Program-made: the position numbers and the translations under genes | Assembly (NCBI RefSeq): GCF_001469895.1 | Contig: NZ_LOPY01000012.1 | Span: forward strand, 1 to 52,051 | Length of the DNA stretch: 52,051 nucleotides | From: Pseudoalteromonas sp. XI10 | Lineage (GTDB): Bacteria > Pseudomonadota > Gammaproteobacteria > Enterobacterales > Alteromonadaceae | Direction of reading: 5' to 3' | Part shown: positions 22,704 to 29,553 of the stretch, one piece after another | Layout: every line of letters starts with the position of its first letter | Numbering within the stretch: the stretch's first letter is position 1 | The notes under the pieces: model-generated | The model's input: only the letters and a program-made list of their open reading frames with translations | What the model was told of the DNA's origin: nothing | Databases searched by the model: none

Positions 22704-24031
22704 GCTACTTCGCTATTAATATATACAGACTCTTGGTTAGCCCTTATAAGCGCCTCGGCCATTAATGGGCTTACTGCATTACCAACCCGTTTAACCTGCT
22801 CAGATTTACTAATAGGTTTACCATTTTCATCGTGTGATATTTTATAATCCTCGTTAAAGCCCATTGCTAAGAAAAGCTCTTTAGGCGTAAAAACCCGCAA
22901 CTTGATATCAAAAATTTTATAAAGCTGCCTGTGTACTGTCACTAATGCATAGCGGTCTTTTGTTGTAAATGTACCAACGGGTTCGGTTACTGGCCGTGCG
23001 GTGGCTGTCCCAAAGTATTTAACCAAGAACGCATTAACCACATAAAAATGATTACCACCACTTGTTATTGTGTGCATTGGCTCATTCATCGTATGGCCAA
23101 CGCAGCCATTCCTTAATTTAAGAACAAATGATGCTGCTAATTTACTATGATCAGCTTTTGTAAATGGAATTGGAGCAATAAAGGGGTCGGGATGATTAAA
23201 CACAAATTTATCTAAACCTATCTCTATTCGCTTTAGTGTTTTTTGGGCCAATGGGCGCTTGCGAGTGAATATACTTTCTCCCTCTAAACTCCAATCAATA
23301 CATTCAGATATCGGCCTCTGGTTTTCAATTGGCAGCTCTTTTGGAAAGCGAACCGGCTTACCATCTAACCGACCAAACATAAAAAACCGTGGGCGAGTGG
23401 TAGCAGCACCGACACTTGATGCCGTTATTTCTTTTTGTTTTAAGTCATAGCCAAGCCCTTTAAATAGCTTTAGCTTTAAAGCGATATTGTATTGTATGTC
23501 GGCGTATTGAACGGCCTCTTTCCATGCTGGGTGATTAGGCTTTAAGCCTGTAGTAAGCGCAGCAATAAAACCATTGAACGTTTCGCCTTTTCTTTCTGGA
23601 TCAGGGTATGAGTTACCATGTTCGTCTGTAATTAACGGGCCCCATGTTTTAAATTCTTTGACGTTTTCAAAGCCAAACGAACGTACCTGTACGAGCAAAG
23701 CACATTTAACAACAACCCATGCCAAAGCCCTTATATTTTTTTCAACCGGCTTGCCACCTGACGCAATAGTAAAATGCGTGCAATCAGGGCTAAACCAAGC
23801 AAAGCCAATCTTTTTACCTGCGCACATGGCTACAGGATCGACATTCCAAACAGATTCGCGCGTATGCTTTGTATATGGGTGATTCATTTTATGCATAGCA
23901 ATGGCTGCAGGATCATGATTTATTGCATAGTCAATATGTTTACCCGTGGCCCATTCGTAGCCCAAACTAGCGCCACCGCCACCACAAAAAAAATCAACAG
24001 AAATTTCATCATCCAAAATCACAACCCACAC
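22700..24031 (-). CDS. DNA (cytosine-5) methyltransferase
   Basis: About 443 residues from a GTG at 24031; nearby GTG or TTG codons are alternatives. Motif I VDFFCGGGGASLGYEWA, motif IV FSPDCTHF with catalytic Cys (PDC instead of the usual PCQ, as in a phage subfamily), motif VI GFENVKEF, motif VIII ATTRPRFFMFGR, and motif X VKRVGNAVSPLMAEALI are all present. It methylates cytosine in an unknown target, likely to evade host restriction. No cognate nuclease is next to it. Its promoter and operator are a near-copy of the cro promoter. Confidence 0.92.
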   Translation of the reverse strand: MWVVILDDEISVDFFCGGGGASLGYEWATGKHIDYAINHDPAAIAMHKMNHPYTKHTRESVWNVDPVAMCAGKKIGFAWFSPDCTHFTIASGGKPVEKNIRALAWVVVKCALLVQVRSFGFENVKEFKTWGPLITDEHGNSYPDPERKGETFNGFIAALTTGLKPNHPAWKEAVQYADIQYNIALKLKLFKGLGYDLKQKEITASSVGAATTRPRFFMFGRLDGKPVRFPKELPIENQRPISECIDWSLEGESIFTRKRPLAQKTLKRIEIGLDKFVFNHPDPFIAPIPFTKADHSKLAASFVLKLRNGCVGHTMNEPMHTITSGGNHFYVVNAFLVKYFGTATARPVTEPVGTFTTKDRYALVTVHRQLYKIFDIKLRVFTPKELFLAMGFNEDYKISHDENGKPISKSEQVKRVGNAVSPLMAEALIRANQESVYINSEVA

Positions 24032-24052
24032 CCCGAAGTAAAATACAAAAAT

Positions 24053-24067
24053 AACACAAAACGTGTT
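24053..24067. promoter_or_regulatory. Operator O3 in front of the cytosine methylase
   Basis: AACAC-AAAAC-GTGTT matches the AACAC-N5-GTGTT dyad of the cI/cro region and sits at the same place (+6 to +20) relative to the promoter copy. Confidence 0.65.
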
Positions 24068-24079
24068 GCCATGATTGTA

Positions 24080-24108
24080 TTTATAGCATGCTCTTTATGA
24101 CTTTGCAG
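24080..24108 (-). promoter_or_regulatory. Methylase promoter, near-copy of the cro promoter
   Basis: Minus strand: -35 CTGCAA (24108-24103), 17-bp spacer, extended -10 TGC-TATAAA (24085-24080). Most of the block 24081-24109 is identical to 12083-12111. Confidence 0.65.
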
Positions 24109-24147
24109 CAATAAATTTAAGTGAGTGGAAGGTTTGTTTTTTTCGTT

Positions 24148-24213
24148 AAAAATATTTAATGAATATCTATTGAATATTTAATAAGTATCTTATGAATACT
24201 TTATGTTTATTTA
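24148..24213. repeat. Array C of 11-bp AT-rich units (6 copies)
   Basis: Units from 24148: AAAAATATTTA, ATGAATATCTA, TTGAATATTTA, ATAAGTATCTT, ATGAATACTTT, ATGTTTATTTA (last one degenerate). Placed between the divergent methylase and the gene at 24280. Confidence 0.75.
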
Positions 24214-24279
24214 GATGATGCATACGCGATGCTGATTGGCTACCATCAAAGATTAGCCACAACTTAAGGATAGGATCAC

Positions 24280-24696
24280 ATGGCAGAAAAAAAGCGCACT
24301 TCACTTTTTACATATTTAGTTTTAGCAGGTGTTATTGGGGCTGTTTACTTAAGTACGCAACAACCACAAGAACCGGTGCAACTTGCACCGGTTAAAGCGA
24401 GTCAATTTCAGACTATTATGCAACAGCTAAGTATGACGTTTGATCAAAGCACGTTAGATAACGGCCAACTGCAAGTACAATTCACACTAAACAATAACAG
24501 CGCAAACACTATCGCCAACATCGAATTTAGATGCACTGAATTTGACAGCAGCAATAAATGGCTTACCCGCTATGTGCAAATAGAGCCTAGCGCGTTACTA
24601 CCAAACAGCACTGGTGAATACACTCACATTATGGGCCTGTCTCACCCAAGCGCACATGCAACTCAATGTGTAGTTATGGACTTTAAATATAATTAA
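24280..24696 (+). CDS. Membrane-anchored exported protein
   Basis: 138 residues; AGGATAGGAT before the ATG. Basic start, membrane helix (about 8-25, LFTYLVLAGVIGAVYLST), then a beta-rich periplasmic domain (LQVQFTLNNNSANTIANIEFRCTEFD) that resembles small FxLYD/DUF-type immunoglobulin-like domains. Expressed from the control region with array C. A lysogenic-conversion role is possible; function unknown. Confidence 0.6.
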   Translation: MAEKKRTSLFTYLVLAGVIGAVYLSTQQPQEPVQLAPVKASQFQTIMQQLSMTFDQSTLDNGQLQVQFTLNNNSANTIANIEFRCTEFDSSNKWLTRYVQIEPSALLPNSTGEYTHIMGLSHPSAHATQCVVMDFKYN

Positions 24697-24855
24697 ACAG
24701 GGGATAAATAGGATTATTAAACGGGGTAATTTGGAAGCGAGCGGCCTCGGTGACTCCACCGAAGCACAAACGCCGACTGAGTTAGCTCAATCCATTTAAG
24801 ATGATTATCTTTACGTAGTCTTTAGCAGTCAACTATACAGTGTATATTAAGCCAT
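24697..24855. other. Intergenic region with small dyads, no gene seen
   Basis: Contains the hairpin TCGGTG-actc-CACCGA and the palindrome-like TGAGTTAGCTCA. It has no complete tRNA cloverleaf and no ORF of note. It could encode a small RNA or be a recombination site. It ends at array D. Confidence 0.3.
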
Positions 24856-24899
24856 AAAAATACTTTATAAATATATTTGAAGTATTCACCAAATATTTT
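24856..24899. repeat. Array D of 11-bp AT-rich units (4 copies)
   Basis: AAAAATACTTT, ATAAATATATT, TGAAGTATTCA, CCAAATATTTT from 24856, ending in the stop codon of the HTH gene at 24898. It is at a 3' end, so it cannot be only a promoter operator, which favours a partition-site reading. Confidence 0.7.
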
Positions 24900-25215
24900 A
24901 AAACTCGCTCACTACCCCAGCGCGGCACAATAAGCCGCGCCAGGCGCTATAACTTATTTTTCGATGCTCTGGTTTATCGGTTGCGGTTTCCCACTTGCGA
25001 ACAACAGTAGAACCTTTGTGGTTCCATGATACACCGACTATTTTTGCAACGTCTGTTTGTGACCAACCCATTATAGAGCGCAAAGCGCGTATATCGGCAG
25101 GGGTAGGCTGTTCAAACTCGCCCGATTCCATCGAGTTAGCAAAAGTTCGGTTTTTAAAACCCTCAAGTGTAGTGGGCGCTGAACTAACGTTATACGGTTT
25201 ATGTAATTCACTCAT
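24898..25215 (-). CDS. HTH transcriptional regulator
   Basis: 105 residues. The C-terminal half ALRSIMGWSQTDVAKIVGVSWNHKGSTVVRKWETATDKPEHRKISYSAWRGLL is an XRE/YdaS-like HTH family seen on phages and plasmids, with an insertion between helices. An N-terminal leader (about 1-40) is unstructured. Its target is unknown; located just downstream of the RadC-like gene on the same strand. Confidence 0.7.
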   Translation of the reverse strand: MSELHKPYNVSSAPTTLEGFKNRTFANSMESGEFEQPTPADIRALRSIMGWSQTDVAKIVGVSWNHKGSTVVRKWETATDKPEHRKISYSAWRGLLCRAGVVSEF

Positions 25216-25250
25216 ATTGTAGTCGGGGCCACTTGGCCCCGCTCCTTTTG

Positions 25251-25709
25251 TTAAATTAAACCACGCTGTGCAAAGCTGGTGTGACCTTCGGTACCTACCA
25301 CAATGTGGTCAAGTACTTTTACATCAATTAAGCGAAGTGCAGCGCTTAACTTTGTTGTAATGTGTTTGTCAGCTTCGCTTGGCTCAGCAATACCGCTTGG
25401 GTGGTTGTGTGTAAAGATAACTGCAGCGGCATTGTGTGCTAAAACCAGCTTGATCACTTCACGCGGGTAAACGCTTGCAGCATTGATTGTGCCTGAAAAC
25501 AACTCAACAAATTCAATTAAACGGTTTTGCGAATCAAGTAATGCAACTGCAAACACTTCGTGTGCGTATGTCACTAACTTAGTTTCACATAGCTTAGCTG
25601 CAGTGAAAGGGTCAGTTAAAGCTGCAGTTGTTTTTGCTTTTGCTTCAATGATTGCTGCAGCTTCAAAAATAACTGCTTGCTGTTCTTTATTGAAAAGTTG
25701 GTAAAACAT
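25251..25709 (-). CDS. RadC-like JAB/MPN domain protein
   Basis: 152 residues with the metal-binding motif HNHPSG and downstream SEAD ([21 protein letters not shown]), plus the conserved [25 protein letters not shown]. This is the RadC catalytic-domain family common on plasmids and integrative elements. Its activity is unproven. It lacks the N-terminal HhH part of chromosomal RadC. AGGAG precedes the ATG. Confidence 0.88.
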   Translation of the reverse strand: MFYQLFNKEQQAVIFEAAAIIEAKAKTTAALTDPFTAAKLCETKLVTYAHEVFAVALLDSQNRLIEFVELFSGTINAASVYPREVIKLVLAHNAAAVIFTHNHPSGIAEPSEADKHITTKLSAALRLIDVKVLDHIVVGTEGHTSFAQRGLI

Positions 25710-25795
25710 GGATTATCTCCTGATTATGGTCATGGACTCATTCCCGACCTTCGAGATAATAATACCGCCCCTTTGGGGTGGTGTAAAGTGTTATT

Positions 25796-25839
25796 TTAAG
25801 TATTTTATAAATATTTATTAAATATCTACAAAGTATTTA
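25796..25839. repeat. Array E of 11-bp AT-rich units (4 copies)
   Basis: TTAAGTATTTT, ATAAATATTTA, TTAAATATCTA, CAAAGTATTTA from 25796. It overlaps the end of the UmuD'-like gene and lies about 480 bp from the iterons of the origin. Confidence 0.75.
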
Positions 25840-26209
25840 TTTGGGGCAATTCGGTGGGTTGTCTAAATAAGCGAATAGAGCTTGTTACTACTCCCTCTAC
25901 ACAGTATTGATCATGCTCAGTTAATTTAATTGGTGGGTTATCTGGATTTGCTGAGCAAAGCTGATTGTTGATCATGTCTGCAATTTTACATACAAACAGG
26001 CCATTGTATGTGGCCACAATAACATCGTTATGTTTCACTGTTGCTTTGCGGTCAATCAGTAATAAATCGCCGTCAAATATGCCAACCCCTTCCATGCTTC
26101 TACCAGAAGCACGCCCCATAAAACTAGAAACAGGATCGAGTAGTAAATCATTTAGTGTTTTATTTAACTGTTTTACAGCTGGCCCAACCGCTGCATTGCT
26201 ATCTGTCAT
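25826..26209 (-). CDS. Orphan UmuD'-like S24 protein
   Basis: 127 residues from the ATG at 26209; a GTG at 26230 adds seven. Aligns with UmuD after the self-cleavage point: VKQLNKTLNDLLLDPVSSF, then SGRSMEG with the catalytic Ser, GDLLLIDRKATVKHNDVIVA, and VCKI with the catalytic Lys. The N-terminal arm and Cys-Gly cleavage site are missing, so it is born in the processed form. No umuC is next to it. It may assemble with host UmuC or UmuD. Confidence 0.85.
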   Translation of the reverse strand: MTDSNAAVGPAVKQLNKTLNDLLLDPVSSFMGRASGRSMEGVGIFDGDLLLIDRKATVKHNDVIVATYNGLFVCKIADMINNQLCSANPDNPPIKLTEHDQYCVEGVVTSSIRLFRQPTELPQINTL

Positions 26210-26222
26210 AATGTTATGCCCA

Positions 26223-26231
26223 TTATTCACA
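26223..26231 (+). promoter_or_regulatory. DnaA box of the Rep_3 origin
   Basis: TTATTCACA is an exact match to TTATNCACA. It lies just before AT-rich repeats and 90 bp before the iterons, the standard order in iteron origins. Confidence 0.6.
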
Positions 26232-26233
26232 AG

Positions 26234-26280
26234 GTATTTTTAAACCTTTTTACTATTTTTAGTATTTTTAAACCTTTTTA
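26234..26280. repeat. 19-bp AT-rich direct repeats, candidate unwinding element
   Basis: GTATTTTTAAACCTTTTTA occurs at 26234-26252 and 26262-26280, period 28 bp. Position between the DnaA box and the iterons suits a DNA unwinding element. Confidence 0.65.
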
Positions 26281-26320
26281 GCATGGCTGCAAGCTGTATA
26301 AATAAAGGCTTTAAAACTAG

Positions 26321-26430
26321 TTACTATGGGAATCACCTTAAGTCATTATGGAAAACAGCCTAAGTAAGTATGGGAATCACCTTAAGTCATTATGGAAAAT
26401 AGCTTAAGTTACTATGGGAATCACCTTAAG
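26321..26430 (+). repeat. Five 22-bp iterons of the Rep_3 origin
   Basis: Exact 22-bp period at 26321, 26343, 26365, 26387, 26409. Copies 1, 3 and 5 contain TATGGGAATCACCTTAAG; copies 2 and 4 contain a variant with TATGGAAAA and GCYTAAG. Two helical turns per unit and immediate position before rep identify initiator-binding iterons. Confidence 0.92.
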
Positions 26431-26497
26431 TTAAATTGCTTTATTAACAGGGTTGTTATGCTACTATGGGGAAAAAATAAAACACCCATACAACACA

Positions 26498-27217
26498 ATG
26501 CAAGCGCTAACAAAAACAAAAAAGCAAAACCTGATAACACAATCAAATGAAATTTCAGAAGCGGCTTATTATTTATCGCTAAAGGCTAAGCGCGTGCTGT
26601 GGATGTGCTTTAGCCAGTTGAAAAACAATGAAGATGTGATCGAGTCTCGATTTACAGATGGTCAGTTTAATGTTTACGTGAATGATTACCAAACACTCTT
26701 TAACGTGAGCACGCCAACGGCCAGCGCTGATGTTAAGGCGGGTTTAAGTGAGATAAGCACAAGTAGTGTTAAGTTTTATCCAAAGGATGGGGAATACGAA
26801 GAACACGAATACCCGTGGCTAATCGAAAAAGCGGCCCGCCGTGGTCGAGGTTCTTACCGCGTTGACTTCAACCCGCGCTTGGTACCTTACATCATCGGTT
26901 TGACGCAGCAATTCACAAAGTTTTATCTGCATGAGTGCGGTACCATCAAAAACAGTCGCACAATTCGCTTATACGAAAACCTTTGCCAGTTTAGAAGCAG
27001 CGGCGTGTGGATTAGTAGCCCGCAATGGATAGCTGATCGTTACCAGCTGCCCGAATCACAGCGCGATAACTTTGCAGAAATGAAACGCAGCTTTATAGAA
27101 CCCTCGTTAAAACGCATAAATAAAGAAACCCCATTAAACGTGGCATACACAACAAAATTAAAGGGCGGTAAAGTTGACCAGATCATGTTTACCATTGTTG
27201 ATGGCGCCCAAACTTAA
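26498..27217 (+). CDS. Rep_3 family replication initiator
   Basis: 239 residues from the ATG at 26498 (a TTG at 26453 would add 15 but lies against the iterons). The chain LITQSNEISEAAYYLSLKAKRVLWMCFSQL and later LPESQRDNFAEMKRSFIEPSLKRINKETPLNV are typical of two-winged-helix Rep_3/RepB initiators of iteron plasmids. It binds iterons as monomer to open the origin and limits copy number by dimer handcuffing. Iterons lie on both sides: five direct upstream and five inverted downstream. Confidence 0.93.
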   Translation: MQALTKTKKQNLITQSNEISEAAYYLSLKAKRVLWMCFSQLKNNEDVIESRFTDGQFNVYVNDYQTLFNVSTPTASADVKAGLSEISTSSVKFYPKDGEYEEHEYPWLIEKAARRGRGSYRVDFNPRLVPYIIGLTQQFTKFYLHECGTIKNSRTIRLYENLCQFRSSGVWISSPQWIADRYQLPESQRDNFAEMKRSFIEPSLKRINKETPLNVAYTTKLKGGKVDQIMFTIVDGAQT

Positions 27218-27438
27218 GCTAATTCCCACAACACGACCAAATCACCTATTTAAAGTTAAGCTAATTCCCATAATTGGCGCCTTATTATGCCAGGTACTTA
27301 CTAGCCGCAAGGTTAACTTAAGCTAATTTCCACAATCAGTGCTGCCACTGGCGCTTAATTTGCAGCGTTAAACCAATAGTTAAGCCAATTCCCACAACAC
27401 GACCAAATCACTATTTAAAGTTAAGCTAATTCCCATAA
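27214..27438 (-). repeat. Five inverted iterons downstream of rep
   Basis: TTAAGCTAATTCCCAYAA at 27214, 27256, 27318 (one change), 27380 (one change) and 27421. Reverse complement TTATGGGAATTAGCTTAA shares the core of the upstream iterons, so they face the other way. The blocks 27214-27273 and 27380-27438 are near-identical 60-bp duplications. Likely extra Rep-binding sites for copy control. Confidence 0.85.
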
Positions 27439-28026
27439 TTACTGTGACTTGTCACGCTTTAATAATATCGGACTTACATACACAACAGCGGCTCATTTAG
27501 CACAGCAGCAATAAGCGAGCACTCAATGCGCTTGCGCATGATAAGCCCAAACCATCTAAACCTGTTTAAAAATGCAAATGGGCGCACTGTGCGAAGCTAG
27601 GCACAGATTTTGATGCCCCCTTTGATAGACCAATAATTGTTTGAGCTTAACGCCCCTCAGTGCTTATTTAAGCGCTAATCTGTCAGATGGGGGCTTGGGA
27701 GCCCCCGCAGCTTTGCTGCGAAGTGGGGCAACCTCATTAAACTATACCGCCATGGGCGATAGCCCATCGAAGCGGATTTCCTTATACACAGCTTGCTGTG
27801 CGTATAAGTTATATAGCTGTTTATTAGTTAGAAGATAATTTTGCACTTTAAACCACGCTGATAGCACTTTAGACCAATTCAGCCTTGCACTTTAAATGTA
27901 TAAGTAAAGAAATAGGTCTAAAAGTAGAGTGAAAACAGGTAGCGAATAAGAAAAGGGTGGGAGCTAAAAGGTTGGGGTAGGGCGATCATGGCCAAGATCG
28001 GCGCTGTAATGCCCTATAAAGCACGA
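27439..28026. other. Non-coding region between the two replicons
   Basis: No convincing gene. It holds GGGGGCT-tggg-AGCCCCC (27689-27706) followed at once by GCAGC-ttt-GCTGC (27707-27719), and a dyad around a perfect DnaA box TTATACACA at 27782. These hairpins could be terminators for rep and/or part of the IncFII-type origin, which in that family lies downstream of repA. Confidence 0.5.
27782..27790 (+). promoter_or_regulatory. DnaA box in a dyad, candidate second-origin element
   Basis: TTATACACA matches TTATNCACA. It is in an imperfect inverted repeat with a second TTATAC at 27793-27799 (reverse strand), about 270 bp downstream of the repA stop, where IncFII origins lie. Confidence 0.4.
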
Positions 28027-28048
28027 CAAAAGCCACGCTTATGCGTGG
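28027..28048 (-). terminator. Terminator after IncFII-type repA
   Basis: Minus strand: CCACGC-ataa-GCGTGG then CTTTTG. It starts 8 bp after the repA stop. Confidence 0.6.
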
Positions 28049-28055
28049 TGGTTAA

Positions 28056-28964
28056 TTAACTGGCGATGGTGTCAGGGGGTGAATAGCCCGCTTGGCTGCG
28101 CATTTTTGCAACCTCTTGGTTTACTAGCGCTTTAAATACTTCGATTGGGGTATGGTTAAGGTCTTGGCCTAAACGCTTAATAACGACTTGCTGCGCTATG
28201 TCGCGTTGCTGTTGTGGGGTTTTAGTTAAGGTTCTGCGCTTAGCCTTGCTGATTTCTCGTTTATCTTTTAGACGTTCAAAGGCTCGGCGGTAATGTGACA
28301 AGCGACACCATGTTTTTATCTCGCTTAACGACATATTGCCCAGCTGCGACACTGTTAAACCTAGCAAGCCGCCTTTCTTCTTATGGTAAGCCAAGCGATT
28401 CTGGCGGTTCTTTTCGACACGTTCGGGCGTTATACCTAGCGCTTTAAAAAACAGCTCAGTTACTTCGTAATATTTATCTAGCCATTGGCCCTGATCTTTG
28501 TCCCATACTTGCCAATCTTTACGGGCCACAATCCAACCAAGATCGATCATATCTTTAAACGCACGGCTTGCGCGGCTAATGCTCGGTTTTGGGTTGTATG
28601 TGGGGTCGGCTTTAGCTTTTTCTTGCTCAGCTTGGCTAATCGTACTTAAGCCACACTGATTTGCAGCATTTGTTAAGCTAATTTGTACTTGGTGGGTAAC
28701 TAGGTTTACATGCTCGCAAAATGCTTTTGCTAATGCTCGCATGGCTTTTTCGCGGTCAGGGTAGAATATTTTGTTACGTGAAAGGGCTGGACGCATGTAA
28801 ACGGCTTCATCGCTTTTAACGATGTTCACTTGGTCGCACTTAACAACCAGATCACGAATAAACGCTAACCGTGTGGTGTGCGTTTTTGGTACCTCGTAAT
28901 TTGGATTCGGATTTTGTACGCGATTACAGTACAAAAGCCCGTTGTTTTTATTGTTTTGCGACAT
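28056..28964 (-). CDS. repA: IncFII-type RepA replication initiator
   Basis: 302 residues. CNRVQNPNPNYEVPKTHTTRLAFIRDLV matches the RVKNPNPxF...LxFCxxL opening of IncFII RepA. ALAKAFCEHVNLVTHQVQISLTNAANQCGLST and PSISRASRAFKDMIDLGWI match the next conserved blocks, and a basic tail completes the family length. It would start theta replication at an origin in cis downstream. Rep_3 on the same molecule makes this a double replicon. A promoter with a CI-type operator lies about 140 bp upstream. Confidence 0.88.
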   Translation of the reverse strand: MSQNNKNNGLLYCNRVQNPNPNYEVPKTHTTRLAFIRDLVVKCDQVNIVKSDEAVYMRPALSRNKIFYPDREKAMRALAKAFCEHVNLVTHQVQISLTNAANQCGLSTISQAEQEKAKADPTYNPKPSISRASRAFKDMIDLGWIVARKDWQVWDKDQGQWLDKYYEVTELFFKALGITPERVEKNRQNRLAYHKKKGGLLGLTVSQLGNMSLSEIKTWCRLSHYRRAFERLKDKREISKAKRRTLTKTPQQQRDIAQQVVIKRLGQDLNHTPIEVFKALVNQEVAKMRSQAGYSPPDTIAS

Positions 28965-29046
28965 CTATATGCTCGTTTACTTGCTATATTTTGGCGGGCT
29001 ACATACAATAAACACTTGTTTGCGTTCATGCTCGTACGTAAGCAAC

Positions 29047-29074
29047 AAACCTGCGGGCGGCTACTCGCAGGTTT
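29047..29074 (+). ncRNA. Stem-loop in repA leader, candidate antisense RNA site
   Basis: AAACCTGCG and CGCAGGTTT form a perfect 9-bp stem with a 10-base GC-rich loop, in the 140-nt repA leader. IncFII replicons control repA by a short antisense RNA with such a loop. No clear promoter for a counter-transcript is assigned, so the call is tentative. Confidence 0.4.
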
Positions 29075-29112
29075 AACCTCTCCAATTCACACTCACCTTG
29101 TGAGATGTGATC

Positions 29113-29140
29113 AATATAACACATAACGTGTATTGCGCAA
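29113..29140 (-). promoter_or_regulatory. repA promoter overlapping operator O4
   Basis: Minus strand: -35 TTGCGC (29140-29135), 16-bp spacer, -10 TATATT (29118-29113). The spacer holds AACAC-ATAAC-GTGTA (29118-29132), one mismatch from the AACAC-N5-GTGTT dyad of the cI/cro region. A bound repressor would block polymerase. Confidence 0.55.
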
Positions 29141-29186
29141 TGTAAAGATCGCAACAAAGGATCAAACGCTTATTTTTTAGGCGGGT

Positions 29187-29516
29187 TTAAGGGCGCTTAA
29201 TTACTGACTTTTCCCACCGCCATGCACGCTCACAGTGATCGGCCCCATCAAACGGCTTTGCTAACAAATCAATAAAAAGCATTTGGTATAAATAGCGCTT
29301 ATCGTTTCGTAGCCTATAACTGCGGGCCGAAATAGACTCAAGGTGCGTACCGTGGCAAATGCTGCAAATAAGCACATCTAAGCTATACAAGCTGTTAAAG
29401 GCCCATTTACTGCCAAGTAATGCCAATAAGGCAAGCAGAGTAAAAGGCAAAATAAATAATAAACCACTCAACAAGTAGCAAACCAAGGTTCTTAGCGTTT
29501 TAAGCATGGTAAACAT
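29187..29516 (-). CDS. Membrane protein of a widespread phage family
   Basis: 109 residues from the ATG at 29516, with GGAG before it. Strongly hydrophobic N-terminal half (CYLLSGLLFILPFTLLALLALLGS). The C-terminal pattern ESISARSYR...LFIDLLAK...DHCERAWRWE is shared by many uncharacterised phage proteins that often lie near fibre or lysis genes. Last late gene, after a terminator. Function unknown. Confidence 0.6.
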   Translation of the reverse strand: MFTMLKTLRTLVCYLLSGLLFILPFTLLALLALLGSKWAFNSLYSLDVLICSICHGTHLESISARSYRLRNDKRYLYQMLFIDLLAKPFDGADHCERAWRWEKSVIKRP

Positions 29517-29530
29517 GGGTTTCTCCAATA

Positions 29531-29552
29531 AAAAAGGGGCTATAAGCCCCTT
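29531..29552 (-). terminator. Intrinsic terminator after DUF6527-like gene
   Basis: Minus strand: AAGGGGCT-tat-AGCCCCTT followed by a T-run. A perfect hairpin two bases after the stop codon region of the preceding gene. Confidence 0.88.
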
Positions 29553-29553
29553 G

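Noticed and set aside
24711..24790. tRNA-like string of small hairpins with TTAGCTCA
   Set aside because: No acceptor stem, anticodon arm or T-arm can be built in order; treated as an unexplained intergenic dyad region.
26321..26430. Possible CRISPR array (regular repeats)
   Set aside because: Repeats abut with no spacers, 22-bp period, and precede a Rep_3 gene; they are iterons.
27641..27838. Plus-strand 65-codon ORF in the inter-replicon region
   Set aside because: It runs through two GC hairpins and a DnaA-box dyad, lacks a ribosome site, and looks non-coding.
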